From Cognatundibacterium rugosum (GTDB lineage: Bacteria; Pseudomonadota; Gammaproteobacteria; Burkholderiales; Burkholderiaceae_D): DNA of 64,000 nucleotides. Below, one piece after another: positions 63,889 to 64,000 of the stretch. Location: contig NZ_JACOGG010000012.1 in the NCBI RefSeq assembly GCF_014284365.1, forward strand, positions 1 to 64,000, given 5' to 3'. The notes beneath the pieces were generated by a model that searched no databases, had not been told where the DNA came from, and was given only the letters and a program-made list of their open reading frames with translations. Both the position numbers and the translations under genes were made by a program. Within the stretch, counting starts at the first letter, position 1. Every line of letters begins with the position of its first letter.

Positions 63889-64000
63889 ATGACCACGACT
63901 CTGACGATACAACAGGCCGCCGAGGCAACCGGACTTAGCGTACATACCTTGCGCTATTACGAACGCATCGGTTTGCTCGATCCCATCAGCCGGCGCGACA
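63889..64000 (+). CDS. MerR family transcriptional regulator, partial (runs off the window)
   Basis: The first 37 codons show the MerR helix-turn-helix: TIQQAAEATGLSVHTLRYYE, followed by RIGLLDPISR. The effector domain lies beyond the window end, so the ligand class (metal, oxidant, aldehyde) cannot be said. The palindrome upstream resembles operators of the AdhR/SoxR-like subgroup. Confidence 0.88.
   Translation, partial: MTTTLTIQQAAEATGLSVHTLRYYERIGLLDPISRRD

Overview
The window looks like chromosomal DNA of a betaproteobacterium of the order Burkholderiales, probably Oxalobacteraceae (an Undibacterium-like genome is my best guess from roughly 50% GC and gene content; this is inference). 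Support comes from a MocR regulator divergent to DUF2917 and LysE genes, a CDP-6-deoxy-glucoseen-reductase-like flavoprotein, a MaeB malic enzyme, tricorn-type and GH44 secreted enzymes, and an rRNA-type promoter with boxA at the left edge pointing out of the window. I saw no tRNA gene, CRISPR array or prophage.

Layout. 1-13 kb: rRNA promoter (minus strand), alkB, a frameshifted 5'-nucleotidase gene, maeB, thiL-pgpA, two tandem TonB-C-like secreted proteins, pncC, an orphan FliL-like protein, two acyltransferases, an orphan ParA and rsuA. 13-23 kb: a periplasmic binding protein/histidine kinase pair, a glycine-zipper protein, an aminotransferase, RidA, LysE/DUF2917 with a divergent MocR regulator, then cysS behind a long structured leader holding a 45-codon ORF with 10 Cys codons. 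23-30 kb: a TonB-dependent receptor, a truncated gene cut by an IS-end-like sequence, a GC-rich asparaginase between IS remnants, and htpG with a sigma32-type promoter just beyond an IS5-family remnant. 30-42 kb: a SprA-like protein, DUF3016, a SlyB-like lipoprotein, a DNA glycosylase, a spermidine-synthase-like protein, a GspE-type ATPase, a MASE1/CHASE histidine kinase, divergent epimerase and reductase genes, and argD behind a near-leaderless Arg-rich micro-ORF plus terminator. 42-54 kb: two tandem HINT modules, a GH44 glycosidase, a tricorn-like protease, DUF5694, cupin, DUF2189 and alpha/beta hydrolase genes. 54-64 kb: a four-gene cluster around a dapA paralogue, a TMEM175-type channel, a five-gene envelope operon (TPR, LolD-like, LolE-like, LolA-like, predicted outer-membrane barrel), an Hpt/HD-GYP protein and the start of a MerR regulator with a perfect palindromic operator.

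Most notable signals. Two genes for amino-acid-specific functions have leaders encoding short peptides rich in the cognate residue: Cys before cysteinyl-tRNA synthetase and Arg before acetylornithine aminotransferase. Both look like candidate ribosome-mediated attenuators, and both peptides fall below usual gene-calling length limits. The 57.8-62.4 kb operon looks like a self-contained Lol-like transport route paired with an outer-membrane protein, with no assigned substrate. All functional statements rest on reading the sequence and recalling families; no database search was run.
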